From positions 28,810 through 92,809 of the forward strand of contig NZ_JACZCS010000044.1 in NCBI RefSeq assembly GCF_014904745.1: a stretch of DNA of 64,000 bases. The letters run 5' to 3'. Source of the DNA: Oricola nitratireducens (lineage in GTDB: Bacteria > Pseudomonadota > Alphaproteobacteria > Rhizobiales > Rhizobiaceae). Position 1 is the stretch's first letter, and every line of letters begins with the position of its first letter. This document shows, piece by piece, positions 45,956 to 54,934 of this stretch. The notes below the pieces were generated by a model. That model was not told where the DNA came from. It made no database searches and saw only the letters and a list, made by a program, of their open reading frames with translations. Both the position numbers and the translations under genes were made by a program.

Positions 45956-46222
45956 ATGGCCAATACAATCTCGGCCAAGAAAGCGACGCGCAAGATTGCC
46001 CGCCGCACCGCCGTGAACACGGCTCGCCGTTCGCGGATCCGCACTTACATGCGCAAGGTCGAGGAAGCCATCGCGTCGGGAGACGCCAAGGCTGCCGTGG
46101 ACGCGCTGAAAGCGGCCCAGCCGGAGATCATGCGCGCCGCCTCGAAAGGCGTCATGCACAAGAATACGGCGTCGCGCAAAATCTCTCGCCTGGCCTCCCG
46201 CGTGAAGGCCCTGGCAAGCTGA
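45956..46222 (+). CDS. rpsT: 30S ribosomal protein S20
   Basis: The 88-residue basic protein starts [20 protein letters not shown] and ends in [15 protein letters not shown]. It binds 16S rRNA early in 30S assembly. The ATG at 45956 was chosen because the family begins MANTxSAKK, and GAGGACAACC precedes it. A strong intrinsic terminator follows at 46250-46275. Confidence 0.98.
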   Translation: MANTISAKKATRKIARRTAVNTARRSRIRTYMRKVEEAIASGDAKAAVDALKAAQPEIMRAASKGVMHKNTASRKISRLASRVKALAS

Positions 46223-46249
46223 CTTCCGTTAGTTGGCTAAGGTAATGAC

Positions 46250-46275
46250 AAGCCCGGCTCAGCCGGGCTTTTTTG
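46250..46275 (+). terminator. Intrinsic terminator of rpsT
   Basis: AAGCCCGGC and GCCGGGCTT (46250-46258, 46262-46270) form a 9-bp stem with a TCA loop, followed by a run of Ts. Directly after it a second palindrome TTTTGTTTCC/GGAAACAAAA (46271-46292) overlaps the T-run. Confidence 0.9.
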
Positions 46276-46553
46276 TTTCCTGGGAAACAAAAATTCGACC
46301 GTCTGTGGACAGTGCGGGTTTTGCGTGTAACCGCAACGCCTTAAGGCGTAGCCTGAACGACGGATACGGCAATCGCGCCGTCGCAAAAATGCAACGGTAT
46401 TTTTAAATTTCCTATTTCTCTCAATAATTACAAGATCTTATAGGACGTACATCAACGGGGATAACCTCTCCCCGCACCCCAACCGCAAAAAATAGTAATC
46501 GGCGGAATTTAAAAAATTAGATTATCCGAAAGGGGGTTTTTGAGGTGAAAAGA

Positions 46554-46567
46554 GAATCTGTGGAATC
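46554..46567. promoter_or_regulatory. Two GANTC (CcrM-type) sites in the dnaA upstream region
   Basis: GAATC occurs at 46554-46558 and 46563-46567, and GATTC at 46630-46634. GANTC is the target of the cell-cycle DNA methyltransferase CcrM in alphaproteobacteria, and methylation of such sites affects dnaA expression in Caulobacter. Three sites within 81 bp is more than chance would give at high GC. The ccrM gene is not in the window. Confidence 0.55.
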
Positions 46568-46588
46568 ACAAATATTTAGGTTTTCACA

Positions 46589-46614
46589 GGGTTCGAAATG
46601 CGCATTTCGAACCC
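46589..46614. repeat. Perfect 26-bp palindrome upstream of dnaA
   Basis: The 13 bases at 46589-46601 (GGGTTCGAAATGC) are repeated exactly in reverse complement at 46602-46614, with no loop. No T-run follows on either strand, so this is not a standard terminator. It lies about 380 bp before the dnaA start in AT-rich DNA, and could be an operator, a cruciform site or part of an origin. No known consensus fits that I recognise. Confidence 0.85.
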
Positions 46615-46635
46615 ATTTGCAAGCCAATTGATTCC

Positions 46636-46650
46636 TTAAAAATCACTTAA
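46636..46650. promoter_or_regulatory. CtrA box upstream of dnaA
   Basis: TTAAAAATCACTTAA matches TTAA-N7-TTAA exactly. It lies one base after the GATTC at 46630-46634 and 22 bp after the 26-bp palindrome. CtrA controls replication and many cell-cycle genes in this class, so it may act on dnaA or on a replication origin here. Evidence is sequence match only. Confidence 0.65.
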
Positions 46651-46992
46651 GACGGGTTGCCTTCGGCCCTCCGAATTTTGTATCTTTCAGACATCAGACA
46701 AGACGCTTGAACAGACAGCAGCGCGCTTCAAAACCGGGGTCATATTTTGAGCCCAAGCGCGATGGTGTGCAAGCCTTGTCTCCTGGTCGGCAGTTCGCCG
46801 TCCGCTTCAAAAACAGGTGAAAAAGACCACGGGGAACGCCGGTTTCGCGACCGGTGAACAGTAGACTATTGCGGGGGACGGCACTTCAGAAAAACAGACA
46901 GCACATGACACGGCAGCGGCGTGAATGTGGGCAGCGCAGCAGCCGATTTTTCGGAATAAATCTCAAGGAACAGGGCGACAGAGAGAGGGTCG

Positions 46993-48618
46993 ATGAGGTA
47001 CGATAGCGAGGGCTTGAACGGTCAACTCGAGGGTAAGACCGGCATTCCCGCAATCATAGTGGGGCATTGCGCAAAAACATCGGCCAAAAGCGCCAACAAG
47101 GGGGACGTTTTGAGCGACGGAACATTGGGCGGGCCGGACCCACAATCGGGAAAATCAGACAAGGAACCCGTCGCACATGATGCGGCATTCGAACGCGTCA
47201 AACAGCGCCTGCGCACCAAGATCGGCGCCGACGTCTACAATAGCTGGTTCGGCCGGCTGAAGCTGGACTCGGCGACCCGCAGCGTGGCGCGCATGTCGGT
47301 GCCGACCGCCTTCCTGCGGTCATGGATCAACAGCCATTATATAGACGACCTGATGGCGCTGTGGGCCGAAGAGGTTCCGGAGATCCTGCAGGTGGAAATC
47401 GTGGTCAGGAGCGCCACCAAGGCACCGGCGCAACTGCGCCCCGACGACGCTGCGAGCCCGGCGGCAAATCCCCGCAAGGCCACGATGCAGCCGATCGCCC
47501 GCGCGGTCTACTCCCAGGACCGCAGCAAACCTGCCCGCGCGGCCGGTTTCGCCGAGCAGAACGCCAATGGCAAGCTGATCGGCTCGCCGATCGACTCGCA
47601 TTACACCTTCGACAATTTCATCGAGGGCAAGTCGAACCGGGTCAGCCTTGCGGCGGCCCGTGCGGCGGCGGACCAGGGCGCCAATGCGGCGCGCTTCAAC
47701 CCGCTTTTCATCTATGCGTCCGTCGGTCTCGGCAAGACGCATCTGCTGCAGGCGATCGCCAATGGCGTACTCGCCAGCGAACCGAAGAAGCGCGTCGTCT
47801 ACCTGACGGCCGAGTATTTCATGTGGCGCTTCGCCAGCGCCATCCGCGACAACAATGCGCTGCTCCTGAAGGAAACGCTGCACGACATCGACCTCCTGAT
47901 CATCGACGACATGCAGTTCCTGCAGGGCAAGAAGATCCAGTCCGAATTCTGCCACCTGATCAACACGCTGCTCGACAGCGCGCGCCAGGTGGTGGTCGCC
48001 GCGGACCGGCCACCGCACGAGCTGGAATCGCTCGATCCGCGGGTGCGGTCGCGCCTGCAGGGCGGCGTGGCGCTGGAGATCGGCGCGCCCGACTACGAGA
48101 TGCGGCTCTCCATGCTGCAGCAGCGTCTCGAAAGCGCCAAGAAGGACGACCTGACGCTCGAGATCTCCAGCGAGGTGCTGGAGCACGTGGCGAAGAGCGT
48201 CACGTCGAGCTTCCGCGAGCTGGAAGGCGCCTTCAACCAGCTGGTGTTCCGGCACTCCTTCGAGCCGGACCTTTCGATCGACCGGGTCGACGACATTCTC
48301 GGCCATCTCGTTCGGGTCGAGGACAACCGCAAGATCCGCATCGAGGACATCCAGCGGGCGGTGTCACGGCACTACAACGTGTCGCGCACGGACATGCTGT
48401 CCAACCGGCGCACGCGGGTGATCGTCAAACCGCGCCAGATCGCGATGTATCTGGCCAAGATGATGACGCCGCGCTCACTGCCGGAGATCGGACGCCGTTT
48501 CGGCGGCCGCGATCACACGACCGTGCTGCACGCGGTGCGCAAGGTGGAAGGCATGATCGCCGAGGACGGGCAGCTCGCCAAGGAGCTGGAACTCCTGAAA
48601 CGGCTGATCGAGGAATAG
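46993..48618 (+). CDS. dnaA: Chromosomal replication initiator DnaA
   Basis: The product has domain I ([40 protein letters not shown]), a linker to about residue 195, the AAA+ domain (Walker [15 protein letters not shown], Walker [15 protein letters not shown]) and the DNA-binding signature [20 protein letters not shown]. With the ATG at 46993 (541 aa) it has an unusually long N-terminus of about 60 residues before domain I. A TTG at 47110 has a better GGGGGA ribosome site 6 bp upstream and may be the true start. It opens replication with dnaN and recF downstream. Confidence 0.95.
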   Translation: MRYDSEGLNGQLEGKTGIPAIIVGHCAKTSAKSANKGDVLSDGTLGGPDPQSGKSDKEPVAHDAAFERVKQRLRTKIGADVYNSWFGRLKLDSATRSVARMSVPTAFLRSWINSHYIDDLMALWAEEVPEILQVEIVVRSATKAPAQLRPDDAASPAANPRKATMQPIARAVYSQDRSKPARAAGFAEQNANGKLIGSPIDSHYTFDNFIEGKSNRVSLAAARAAADQGANAARFNPLFIYASVGLGKTHLLQAIANGVLASEPKKRVVYLTAEYFMWRFASAIRDNNALLLKETLHDIDLLIIDDMQFLQGKKIQSEFCHLINTLLDSARQVVVAADRPPHELESLDPRVRSRLQGGVALEIGAPDYEMRLSMLQQRLESAKKDDLTLEISSEVLEHVAKSVTSSFRELEGAFNQLVFRHSFEPDLSIDRVDDILGHLVRVEDNRKIRIEDIQRAVSRHYNVSRTDMLSNRRTRVIVKPRQIAMYLAKMMTPRSLPEIGRRFGGRDHTTVLHAVRKVEGMIAEDGQLAKELELLKRLIEE

Positions 48619-48861
48619 AAAACGCGGTTCCGGCCGGGTGGGCCCAAGACCCTCCGGCCGGGACCTGTCATTTTCCCCAGCCTTTGACGGAACGCCCTTG
48701 CGTCAACCGCCCTCCGCGCTTGCTTTTCAAGGCGCAAGCCGCCACATTCGCGGTCCGAACCGGCGAGGACGGAGCGCCGATGAATTCACCCGAATTCGCA
48801 CGCGCGCGTTGTCCCTTTTCACGCCGGCCCGTCATGAAGTCATCCAACCGGACAGCGAACC

Positions 48862-49980
48862 ATGCGTGTCACCCTCGAACGAGCCAACCTGCTGAAATCC
48901 CTGAACCACGTTCACCGGGTCGTCGAACGCCGCAACACCATTCCGATCCTTTCCAACGTGCTCCTGAAAGCCGAGGGATCGGCGCTCGACATGAAGGCGA
49001 CCGACCTCGACCTGGAGATCACCGAAGCCGCGCCTGCCATGGTCGAACAGGCCGGCGCGACGACGGTCGCCGCGCATCTTCTCTACGACATCGTGCGCAA
49101 GCTGCCCGACGGCACGGAGGTGATGCTGTCGACCGATCCCGACGGCAATTCGATGACGGTGATCTCCGGGCGCTCGAACTTCAAGCTGCAATGCCTGCCA
49201 CAATCGGATTTCCCGGAGCTGACGGCCGGTGAATTCTCGCACACGTTCCGCCTCGACTCGGACGTGCTGAAGGAACTGATCGACCGCACGCAGTTCGCGA
49301 TCTCGACGGAAGAGACGCGCTATTACCTGAACGGCATCTACATGCACACCGCCGAAGGCGACGGCGACATCGTGTTGCGCGCTGTGGCGACCGACGGCCA
49401 CCGGCTGGCGCGCTGCGAGACGCCGGCGCCGAACGGTTCGGAAGCGATGCCGGGCATCATCATTCCGCGCAAGACGGTCGGCGAACTGCAGAAGCTGGTC
49501 GACGATCCGGACATCGCGGTGACCGTGGAACTCTCCGACTCGAAAATCCGCTTCACCATCGGCGCAATCGTTTTGACCTCGAAGCTGATCGACGGCACCT
49601 TCCCCGACTACCAGCGGGTGATCCCGACCGGCAACGACAAGGACATGCTGGTCGACCGGCAGACCTTCGCCTCCGCCGTCGACCGCGTATCCACCGTCTC
49701 CAGCGAACGCGGCCGCGCCGTGAAGATCGCGCTGGCCGACGGTCAGATGACGCTGACCGTCAACAATCCGGACTCCGGATCGGCGACCGAAGAACTCGCC
49801 GTCGGTTACGACTCCGAGCCGATGGAAATCGGCTTCAACGCGCGCTACCTGCTCGACATCACCAACCAGATCACGGGGCCGGAGGTGAAGTTCACGCTCG
49901 CCGACGCCGGATCGCCGACGCTGATCATCGACACCGCCGACGACCAGTCGCTCTACGTGCTGATGCCGATGCGCGTTTAG
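48862..49980 (+). CDS. dnaN: DNA polymerase III beta sliding clamp
   Basis: The 372-residue protein has the three repeated clamp domains (MRVTLERANLLKSLNHVHRV, then RTQFAISTEETRYYLNGIYM, and a C-terminus ending LIIDTADDQSLYVLMPMRV with the conserved PMR end). It tethers polymerase III to DNA. It lies 243 bp after dnaA; that gap (48619-48861) holds no gene. recF follows 25 bp later. Confidence 0.98.
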   Translation: MRVTLERANLLKSLNHVHRVVERRNTIPILSNVLLKAEGSALDMKATDLDLEITEAAPAMVEQAGATTVAAHLLYDIVRKLPDGTEVMLSTDPDGNSMTVISGRSNFKLQCLPQSDFPELTAGEFSHTFRLDSDVLKELIDRTQFAISTEETRYYLNGIYMHTAEGDGDIVLRAVATDGHRLARCETPAPNGSEAMPGIIIPRKTVGELQKLVDDPDIAVTVELSDSKIRFTIGAIVLTSKLIDGTFPDYQRVIPTGNDKDMLVDRQTFASAVDRVSTVSSERGRAVKIALADGQMTLTVNNPDSGSATEELAVGYDSEPMEIGFNARYLLDITNQITGPEVKFTLADAGSPTLIIDTADDQSLYVLMPMRV

Positions 49981-50005
49981 GACGCGGATCCGCGCCCGTG
50001 AGACA

Positions 50006-51157
50006 ATGACGCCGGAAAGCCACCTCTCCGCGCTAAAGCTGACGGCGTTCAGGAACTATGCAAGCCTTTCGGTGCAGTTCGAGGCCCGGCACGTCGTGCT
50101 GACGGGCGCGAACGGTGCGGGCAAGACCAATTTGATGGAAGCCGTCTCCTTCCTGTCGCCCGGACGCGGCTTGCGACGGGCGCAACTCGCCGACGTCGCC
50201 ACGGCGGGCACCGACGGCGGCTTCGCCGTCCACGCGACGCTTGTACGCGACGGCGACACATTCGCGATCGGCACGGGAACGGCGCTCGGCGAGCAGAACC
50301 AGCGCCGCGTGCGGATCAACGGCACGAATGCGAAAAGCGCCGACGAACTGCTCGATCTGTGCCGGATCGTCTGGCTGACGCCATCGATGGACGGGCTTTT
50401 CACCGGGCCAGCCTCCGACCGGCGGCGGTTTCTCGACCGCATGGTGCTGGCGATCGATCCGGCGCACGGACGGCGCGCGGCCGACTACGAAAAGACGATG
50501 CGGCAGAGGAACCGGCTGCTTGAGGACGCCCCCGGCGGCCAGACGGACGCGTGGCTCAGCGCGACCGAGGCGCAGCTTGCAGCGCTCGGCTCGGCGATCA
50601 TCGCCGCGCGCCAGGAACTGGCCGGCCTTCTCGTCGCGATCATAGCGGAACGGCGCGGCTCGGGCGATCCGTTCCCTTCGGCGGCGCTCGCCATCGAGGG
50701 CGATCTGGAAGCCGCGGCGCGCGAGGGCGCGGCAGCGGGCGAGATCGAGGAAAAGCTGATCGCGGATTATCGCGACGGGCGCTACCGCGACCGCGCGGCC
50801 GGACGCACGCTGACGGGCCCGCACCGCGCCGAATTCGCCATCCGGCACGAACAGAAGGACATGGAGGCGGCGCGCTGCTCGACCGGCGAGCAGAAGGCGC
50901 TGCTGATCGGACTCGTGCTGGCGCATGCCGGATTGACGCGAACCGTTTCCGGCATGGCCCCGATCATGCTACTCGACGAAATCGCGGCACATCTCGACCC
51001 GGTGCGCCGCGCAGCACTGTTCGACCGGGTCGACGCCGTCGGCGGCCAGGCCTTCATGACGGGAACGGACCGGGCGCTGTTCGACGCGCTCGGCGAGCGC
51101 GCCCAGTATTTCCGGGTCGAAAACGGTGCCCTTGAATGCGAGGCGGACAATCCATGA
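50006..51157 (+). CDS. recF: DNA replication and repair protein RecF
   Basis: The 383-residue SMC-like ATPase has Walker A in VVLTGANGAGKTNLMEAVSF, the signature region RCSTGEQKALLIGLVLAH and Walker B in APIMLLDEIAAHLDPVRRAA. It loads RecA at gapped DNA. Its stop overlaps the moeB start (ATGA at 51154-51157). Order dnaA-dnaN-recF is the classic one. Confidence 0.97.
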   Translation: MTPESHLSALKLTAFRNYASLSVQFEARHVVLTGANGAGKTNLMEAVSFLSPGRGLRRAQLADVATAGTDGGFAVHATLVRDGDTFAIGTGTALGEQNQRRVRINGTNAKSADELLDLCRIVWLTPSMDGLFTGPASDRRRFLDRMVLAIDPAHGRRAADYEKTMRQRNRLLEDAPGGQTDAWLSATEAQLAALGSAIIAARQELAGLLVAIIAERRGSGDPFPSAALAIEGDLEAAAREGAAAGEIEEKLIADYRDGRYRDRAAGRTLTGPHRAEFAIRHEQKDMEAARCSTGEQKALLIGLVLAHAGLTRTVSGMAPIMLLDEIAAHLDPVRRAALFDRVDAVGGQAFMTGTDRALFDALGERAQYFRVENGALECEADNP

Positions 51158-51915
51158 GCGACGGCAAGCCCCTGAAGCCAGACGAAATCGAGCGCTATGC
51201 GCGCCACATCATCCTGCAGGAGATCGGCGGAGCCGGGCAGCAGGCGCTGAAGGCGGCGCGCGTGCTCGTCGTCGGCGCGGGCGGGCTCGGCAGCCCGGTG
51301 CTGCTCTATCTCGCTGCGGCGGGGGTCGGCACGCTCGGCGTCGTCGACAACGACACGGTGAGCCTTTCCAACCTGCAGCGCCAGGTGCTGCACGCAACCG
51401 GCGACATCGGCCGCCCGAAGACGGAAAGCGCGGCAGCAAGCCTCAACGACATGAATCCGAACATCGCGATCGTCGAGCACACGGTGCGGCTGACGGCGGA
51501 AAACGCCGCCGCGATCATGGCGGATTACGACATCGTCGTCGACGGATCGGACAATTTCGAGACACGCTACCTCGTCGCCGCCACGGCGGAGGAGCTGAAG
51601 CTGCCGCTGGTCGCCGGGGCGCTCGGCCGCTTCGACGGCAGCCTGACCGTGCTGATGCCGCACGCGACGAACGAAAAGGGCGAGCCCTGGCCGCGTTACC
51701 GCGACCTGTTTCCCGAGGCACCACCGGAAGGCACGGTGCCAAGCTGCGCGGAAGCCGGCATTCTCGGCGCGGTGGCGGGCGTGATCGGCACGCTGCAGGC
51801 GGTGGAAGTGCTGAAACTGATCACCGGCACAGGCGATCTTCTGGTCGGCAAGATCCTGCTCTACGACGCGCTGTCGGTGCGGTTCCAGACGATGAATTAC
51901 AAAAGGCGCAGCTGA
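51154..51915 (+). CDS. moeB: MoeB/ThiF-type adenylyltransferase
   Basis: The 253-residue E1-like enzyme has the ATP-binding loop LVVGAGGLGSPVLLYLAAAG, LSNLQRQVLHATGDIGRPK and the catalytic-region VPSCAEAGILGAVAG. It adenylates the C-terminus of MoaD or ThiS. The first zinc CxxC of E. coli MoeB is absent (YRDLFPE where CYRCLFPE is usual), as is common in rhizobial members. Whether MoaD, ThiS or another carrier is the partner cannot be told here. It starts within the end of recF. Confidence 0.8.
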   Translation: MSDGKPLKPDEIERYARHIILQEIGGAGQQALKAARVLVVGAGGLGSPVLLYLAAAGVGTLGVVDNDTVSLSNLQRQVLHATGDIGRPKTESAAASLNDMNPNIAIVEHTVRLTAENAAAIMADYDIVVDGSDNFETRYLVAATAEELKLPLVAGALGRFDGSLTVLMPHATNEKGEPWPRYRDLFPEAPPEGTVPSCAEAGILGAVAGVIGTLQAVEVLKLITGTGDLLVGKILLYDALSVRFQTMNYKRRS

Positions 51916-51937
51916 CACGGACCGCGCCGCGGCGCGA

Positions 51938-52939
51938 TCACACCATCGACGGCAGGACGCGGTCCGGCGGGCGGTCGCCGTCGGCCATCATGCGGATGTT
52001 GATGATGACCTTCTCGCCCATCTCGATGCGGCCCTCGATGGTCGCCGAACTCATGTGCGGCGACACGACCACCTTGCCCCTGCGGGCGAGGTCGCGCAGG
52101 CGCGGATTGACCGACGGCTCGTGCTCGAAGACGTCGAGACCGGCGCCGGCAATCTTTTCTTCCTCGATCAGGCGGATCAGCGCCTGCTCGTCGATGACGT
52201 CGCCGCGCGACGTGTTGACGATATAGGCGGTCGGCAGCATCAGCTCGAGGCGGCGCGCCGACAGGAGGTGGAAGGTCGCCGGCGTCGACGGGCAGTTGAC
52301 CGAGACGATATCCATGTGGGCGAGCATCTGGTCGAGGCTTTCCCACCAGATGGCATCGAGTTCCCGCTCGATCGATTCCGACATGCGGTGGCGGTTGTGA
52401 TAGTTGATCGACAGGCCGAAGGCGCGGGCGCGGCGCGCGACCGCGATGCCGATCCGGCCGAGACCGATGATACCCAGCTTCTTTCCGGAAATGCGGCGGC
52501 CGAGCATCCAGGTCGGAGACCAGCCCTGCCACTCGCCCTCGCCGGTCAGAACCGCGGCGCCCTCGGTCAGCCGGCGCGGCACGGCGAGGATCAGCGCCAT
52601 GGTCATGTCGGCGGTATCCTCGTTGAGCACATTGGGCGTGTTGGTCACGGTGATGCCGTGGGTATGCGCCTCCTTTACGTCGATATTGTCGACACCATTG
52701 CCGAAATTGGCGATCAGCTTGAGTTGCGGCCCGGCCTTGCCGATCAGTTCGGCATCGATCTTGTCGGTCACCGTCGGGACCAGAACCTCGGCCGTCTGCA
52801 TCGCCTCCGCCAGCGCCTCGCGCGACATCGGCGTGTCCGTCTCGTTCAGCCGGACATCGAACAGTTCCCGCATCCGCGTCTCGACCTGGTCGGGCAGCTT
52901 GCGGGTTATGACGACCAGCGGTTTTCTGCTTAGAGGCAT
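51938..52939 (-). CDS. D-isomer 2-hydroxyacid dehydrogenase (glyoxylate reductase-like)
   Basis: The 333-residue enzyme has the NAD motif LGIIGLGRIGIAVARRARAF and the catalytic Arg-Glu-His set in NTSRGDVIDEQAL, AGAGLDVFEHEPSV and VVSPHMSSAT. The sequence resembles rhizobial GyaR/glyoxylate reductases, but the exact substrate is not certain. The start at 52939 has a GGGAG site 5 bp upstream. It is convergent with moeB. Confidence 0.88.
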   Translation of the reverse strand: MPLSRKPLVVITRKLPDQVETRMRELFDVRLNETDTPMSREALAEAMQTAEVLVPTVTDKIDAELIGKAGPQLKLIANFGNGVDNIDVKEAHTHGITVTNTPNVLNEDTADMTMALILAVPRRLTEGAAVLTGEGEWQGWSPTWMLGRRISGKKLGIIGLGRIGIAVARRARAFGLSINYHNRHRMSESIERELDAIWWESLDQMLAHMDIVSVNCPSTPATFHLLSARRLELMLPTAYIVNTSRGDVIDEQALIRLIEEEKIAGAGLDVFEHEPSVNPRLRDLARRGKVVVSPHMSSATIEGRIEMGEKVIINIRMMADGDRPPDRVLPSMV

Positions 52940-53149
52940 TCCAACTCCCAGTAACGCGCCCGCATTATCAGATGCCGTCATGCGGCGTTGAGCGCTCATT
53001 AACCAAGATGGACCAGAATGGCGACCGGCCCGCTTGCCGTTCTCTAGCAAGGTGGCCGTGACAAGACAAAGAGTTTTGCGCGCGACCGCAGGCACGCCGA
53101 GCCGATGCCGCCCTTCCCGCGCCAGATGCGTAAAAAGGTCCGAGACACA

Positions 53150-53749
53150 ATGCCACTGCGTAACGCCGGTTTCCCTGTTTCCGCCGTCACTTCCACCCTG
53201 TCTGCCGCCGTTCTTGCCCTGGGCGTCCTTTCCCTCGACGCTCTTTCGGCCGCGCCCGCAATGGCGCAGACCACCGGCTCGATCAACAAGGGACCGAGCG
53301 GCCTGCCGCTGCCGCGCTTCGTCAGCCTGAAGGCGACCAAAGTGAACCTGCGGGTCGGACCGGGCGAGGACTACGCGGTCGCCTACCGCTACGTGAAAAG
53401 CGGGCTACCGCTGGAGGTCATCCAGGAATATGACAACTGGCGGCGCGTGCGCGACGCCGACGGGACGACCGGCTGGATCTACGGTTCGCTCTTGTCGGGA
53501 ACACGCACCGCGATCACGTCGCCGTGGCGCAAGGCGACGGGAACAGCGAAAGACACGGTGGTTCTCTACAACACGCCGGCGGCGCAGGCCGGTGTCGTCG
53601 CCTATCTGGAGCCCGGCGTCATCGGCAAGCTCGATTCCTGCGATGGCGCGTGGTGCGAACTCGAGGTCAAATACGACAAGCGGACGCTGCGCGGCTATGT
53701 AAACCAGGCCGAATTGTGGGGCGCCTATCCGGACGAAGTGATCAAATAG
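53150..53749 (+). CDS. Secreted bacterial SH3 domain protein
   Basis: The protein of about 199 residues has a signal peptide (residues about 1-38, ending APAMAQTTG) and an SH3b domain (FVSLKATKVNLRVGPGEDYA, VIQEYDNWRRVRDADGTTGW, IYGSLLSG). A second SH3-like half follows (DTVVLYNTPAAQAGVVAYLE, GAWCELEVKYDKRTLRGYVN). Such proteins sit in the periplasm and probably bind peptidoglycan. It is convergent with irr, 12 bp away. Confidence 0.85.
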   Translation: MPLRNAGFPVSAVTSTLSAAVLALGVLSLDALSAAPAMAQTTGSINKGPSGLPLPRFVSLKATKVNLRVGPGEDYAVAYRYVKSGLPLEVIQEYDNWRRVRDADGTTGWIYGSLLSGTRTAITSPWRKATGTAKDTVVLYNTPAAQAGVVAYLEPGVIGKLDSCDGAWCELEVKYDKRTLRGYVNQAELWGAYPDEVIK

Positions 53750-53761
53750 GACGGCGGCCGG

Positions 53762-54175
53762 TCAGCGCTTGCGGCGCAAGCGAATCACCACGTCGATATT
53801 GGCGACTTCCATGCCTTCCGGCGGCTCGGGAAGATTTTCCACCTTGAGGTTCGAGACCGGGACGTCGATCACCTCGCCCTCATCCTCGATGTAGAAATGA
53901 TGGTGATCGGAGGTATTGGTGTCGAAATAGGTGCGCGTTCCCTCGACGGCGAGGATGCGCAGCATGCCGGCGCCGGTGAACTGGTGCAGCGTGTTGTAGA
54001 CGGTGGCAAGCGAGACCGGCACACCGGAACTCACGGCTTCACCGTGCAGGTCTTCCGCGGCAAGGTGGCGGTCGCCCTTGGCGAACAGCAATTCGGCGAG
54101 CGCGACCCGCTGACGCGTCGGACGAAGCCCGGCACCCTGCAGCTTGCGCCGTATATCTGCCCCTGACTGACCCAA
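53762..54175 (-). CDS. irr: Iron response regulator Irr (Fur family)
   Basis: The 137-residue Fur-family protein has the winged-helix GLRPTRQRVALAELLFAKGD, VSLATVYNTLHQFTGAGMLR and the His-rich haem-sensing motif DHHHFYIEDEGEV that marks Irr. It lacks an N-terminal Cys haem motif, unlike Bradyrhizobium japonicum Irr. It represses iron-storage and haem genes under low iron by binding ICE boxes; a perfect one lies in front of mbfA in this window. It is divergent from fabA-fabB-fabI, the usual rhizobial arrangement. Confidence 0.95.
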   Translation of the reverse strand: MGQSGADIRRKLQGAGLRPTRQRVALAELLFAKGDRHLAAEDLHGEAVSSGVPVSLATVYNTLHQFTGAGMLRILAVEGTRTYFDTNTSDHHHFYIEDEGEVIDVPVSNLKVENLPEPPEGMEVANIDVVIRLRRKR

Positions 54176-54363
54176 ATTCCTACCCGGCGTTACGGTATCC
54201 TGCCTTAAGTCCGTGCAAAGATACGATTTATCCTGTCACTTGCAGTTGCCATCATATATTCGCTATGGCTTGAGCAATCAATAGGCGCACCTTTTGCCAA
54301 AAGGAGCGCTACTGGGTGTGCGTGCGCGCGCGACGGTGGGAGAATAGAGAGGTTTTTCAGCCG

Positions 54364-54879
54364 ATGGCCGAACAGAAATCAAGTTACTCTTACGAAGAGC
54401 TTATGGCCTGCGCGCGCGGCGAGATGTTCGGCCCGGGCAATGCGCAGTTGCCGGCCCCGCCGATGCTCATGGTTGACCGAATCAGCGAGATCAGCGAGAC
54501 CGGCGGCGAAAACGGCAAGGGCTTCATCCGCGCCGAATTCGACATCAAGCCCGACCTCTGGTTCTTCCCGTGCCATTTCATCGGCGATCCGGTCATGCCG
54601 GGGTGTCTCGGCCTCGACGCCCTGTGGCAATTAACGGGATTTTTCCTCGGCTGGCTCGGCGAACCGGGCAAGGGCCGCGCGATCTCGACCGGAGAAGTCA
54701 AGTTCACCGGCATGGTGACGCCCGAGACCAAGCTCGTCGAATACGGAATCGACTTCAAGCGCGTGATGCGCGGCCGGCTGGTGCTCGGCATCGCGGACGG
54801 CTGGGTCAAGGCCGATGGCGAAACGGTTTTCCAGGCGAAGGACCTGCGCGTCGGGCTTTTCCAGGAAAAGGCAGCCTGA
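54364..54879 (+). CDS. fabA: 3-hydroxydecanoyl-ACP dehydratase/isomerase
   Basis: The 171-residue hot-dog-fold enzyme has the active-site helix [20 protein letters not shown] (catalytic His and Asp) and the start [20 protein letters not shown]. It introduces the cis double bond in unsaturated fatty acid synthesis. The ATG at 54364 fits the family start [13 protein letters not shown]. It is the first gene of fabA-fabB-fabI. Confidence 0.97.
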   Translation: MAEQKSSYSYEELMACARGEMFGPGNAQLPAPPMLMVDRISEISETGGENGKGFIRAEFDIKPDLWFFPCHFIGDPVMPGCLGLDALWQLTGFFLGWLGEPGKGRAISTGEVKFTGMVTPETKLVEYGIDFKRVMRGRLVLGIADGWVKADGETVFQAKDLRVGLFQEKAA

Positions 54880-54934
54880 CATAACTGAAATGCGGGGCAC
54901 GGGATCGCCCCCCGGAAAAGCCAGGGAGGCTTTC

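Larger units (their letters stand above)
46276..46992. other. 717-bp non-coding region between rpsT and dnaA
   Basis: This stretch has no gene I can support. It is AT-rich from about 46380 to 46690 (for example TATTTTTAAATTTCC), then GC-rich to dnaA. It contains the GANTC, palindrome and CtrA sites listed separately, and a CCGGT/ACCGG inverted repeat near 46841-46856. I found no clear TTATCCACA-type DnaA boxes, only poor matches, so a function as replication origin is not shown. In many rhizobia the origin is near hemE instead. It certainly holds the dnaA promoter and leader. Confidence 0.5.

Noticed and set aside
46276..46992. A replication origin with DnaA boxes
   Set aside because: No good TTATCCACA-type cluster is seen; matches are poor. 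I list the region as non-coding with regulatory sites instead of calling an origin.
54176..54363. An ICE box between irr and fabA
   Set aside because: I looked for TTTAGAA/TTCTAAA-type arms and found none; only mbfA has one in this window.
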